Positions 63,671 through 64,000 of a DNA stretch of 64,000 nt are shown piece by piece. Every line of letters starts with the position of its first letter. Positions within the stretch are counted from its first letter, which is position 1. Made by a program: the position numbers and the translations under genes. The notes below the pieces were generated by a model. It saw nothing but the letters and a program-made list of their open reading frames with translations, did not search any database and was not told the DNA's origin. The DNA is from Opitutus sp. GAS368. Lineage in GTDB: Bacteria; Verrucomicrobiota; Verrucomicrobiia; Opitutales; Opitutaceae. The stretch is from NCBI RefSeq assembly GCF_900104925.1, contig NZ_LT629735.1, positions 3,641,001-3,705,000 of the forward strand, in the 5' to 3' direction.

Positions 63671-64000
63671 TCAGGGGGCCCGCACGAAATCTGTGTAGGT
63701 GAACTCAAGGTTTTCCTCCGTGCCGATAAAGAAAATCCGGCCGAGGAAATGAGAGGACTGGGCCAGTGGCAGGCTGGGCCGGTCGGGTCCGGGCGCGGTG
63801 AAGCTCATCTGCACCAGTAATTCGCGCATCTGCACCCCAAGGATGGGCGAGTAGGGGGCGGTCAGTTCGAGGGCGGATTTCTCGACGTGCGGCTGGCGCT
63901 TGCTGATGATCAGGCGCAGGCCGAGATGCCCGAGCATCTTGTCGGCACCGGTGGCTGCCGCGCGAAAGCTGCACCGGAATTCACCCCGGTCGGCGTCCTC
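63671..64000 (-). CDS. Unknown protein, 3' end only
   Basis: The frame is open from the right edge of the window to the stop at 63671 (about 109 residues). The visible part has amphipathic stretches (KMLGHLGLRLIISKRQPHVE, VQMRELLVQMSFTAPG) and ends LEFTYTDFVRAP. I do not recognise the family; it might be a small-molecule-binding or PilZ-type fold, but nothing supports that. It is 57 bases downstream of nothing visible on its strand and precedes the hybrid-kinase gene. Confidence 0.5.
   Translation of the reverse strand, partial: EDADRGEFRCSFRAAATGADKMLGHLGLRLIISKRQPHVEKSALELTAPYSPILGVQMRELLVQMSFTAPGPDRPSLPLAQSSHFLGRIFFIGTEENLEFTYTDFVRAP

Overview
The window is high-GC chromosomal DNA from a Gram-negative bacterium. 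Gene content points to Verrucomicrobiota, most likely Opitutaceae. The signs are an rpmF-plsX-fabH cluster with a lipid-A-type outer membrane (LptD and an LptE-like lipoprotein), an opgG/opgH pair, DUF1573 and FecR proteins, many fused sensory proteins, and very many short palindromic intergenic repeats. I see no rRNA, phage, integrase, transposase or CRISPR array. The taxonomic call is inference from gene content, not a database match.

Layout. 1-2446 (minus): end of an exopolysaccharide export operon (FecR protein, beta-barrel protein, Wza-like export protein). 2581-5145: leuS, divergent from a tandem pair of HtrA-type proteins, the second without a catalytic triad. 8022-13773 (plus): riboflavin synthase, family-4 uracil-DNA glycosylase, then opgG, an unknown membrane protein and opgH. 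13819-14853 (minus): DUF1573 and Hpt proteins. 15001-17611: metK-ahcY, ending in a clear terminator. 17741-24512: cupin, amidohydrolase, stand-alone ABC ATPase, tRNA-Ser(GCU), hpt, an ABC ATPase plus binding protein without a permease, and a GNAT acetyltransferase. 24583-30497 (minus): uppP, rpmF-plsX-fabH, BamD-like and LptE-like envelope proteins, and rpe. 30654-33939: trpD, glmM and a TPR protein. 33940-34739: a 13-unit array of 21-bp repeats and a small ORF.

34857-40651 (plus): two-component system, Mg-type P-ATPase and porin in one overlapping operon. 40961-43900: a DtxR/MntR-type regulator divergent from a TonB receptor, with a 22-bp palindrome between them. 44115-52699 (minus): a heavy-metal RND efflux operon (outer membrane factor, adaptor, pump) followed by a VirK/YbjX-family protein and a NarL-type two-component system. 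53005-58889: RsmB-like rRNA methyltransferase, lptD and glgB. 59189-63589 (minus): a signalling operon of hybrid kinase, CheY-like regulator and a DHp-REC-adenylate cyclase fusion. A partial unknown gene runs off the right edge.

The most distinctive feature is the repeat population. At least fifteen elements of several families sit in gaps between genes. Many are paired, inverted stem-loops headed by GTAG, the architecture of REP doublets (REPINs) mobilised by RAYT transposases. Some are nested inside one another, one abuts the glmM start codon, one supplies the rpe stop codon, and two are carried in frame inside coding sequences (the uracil-DNA glycosylase and the RsmB-like methyltransferase).
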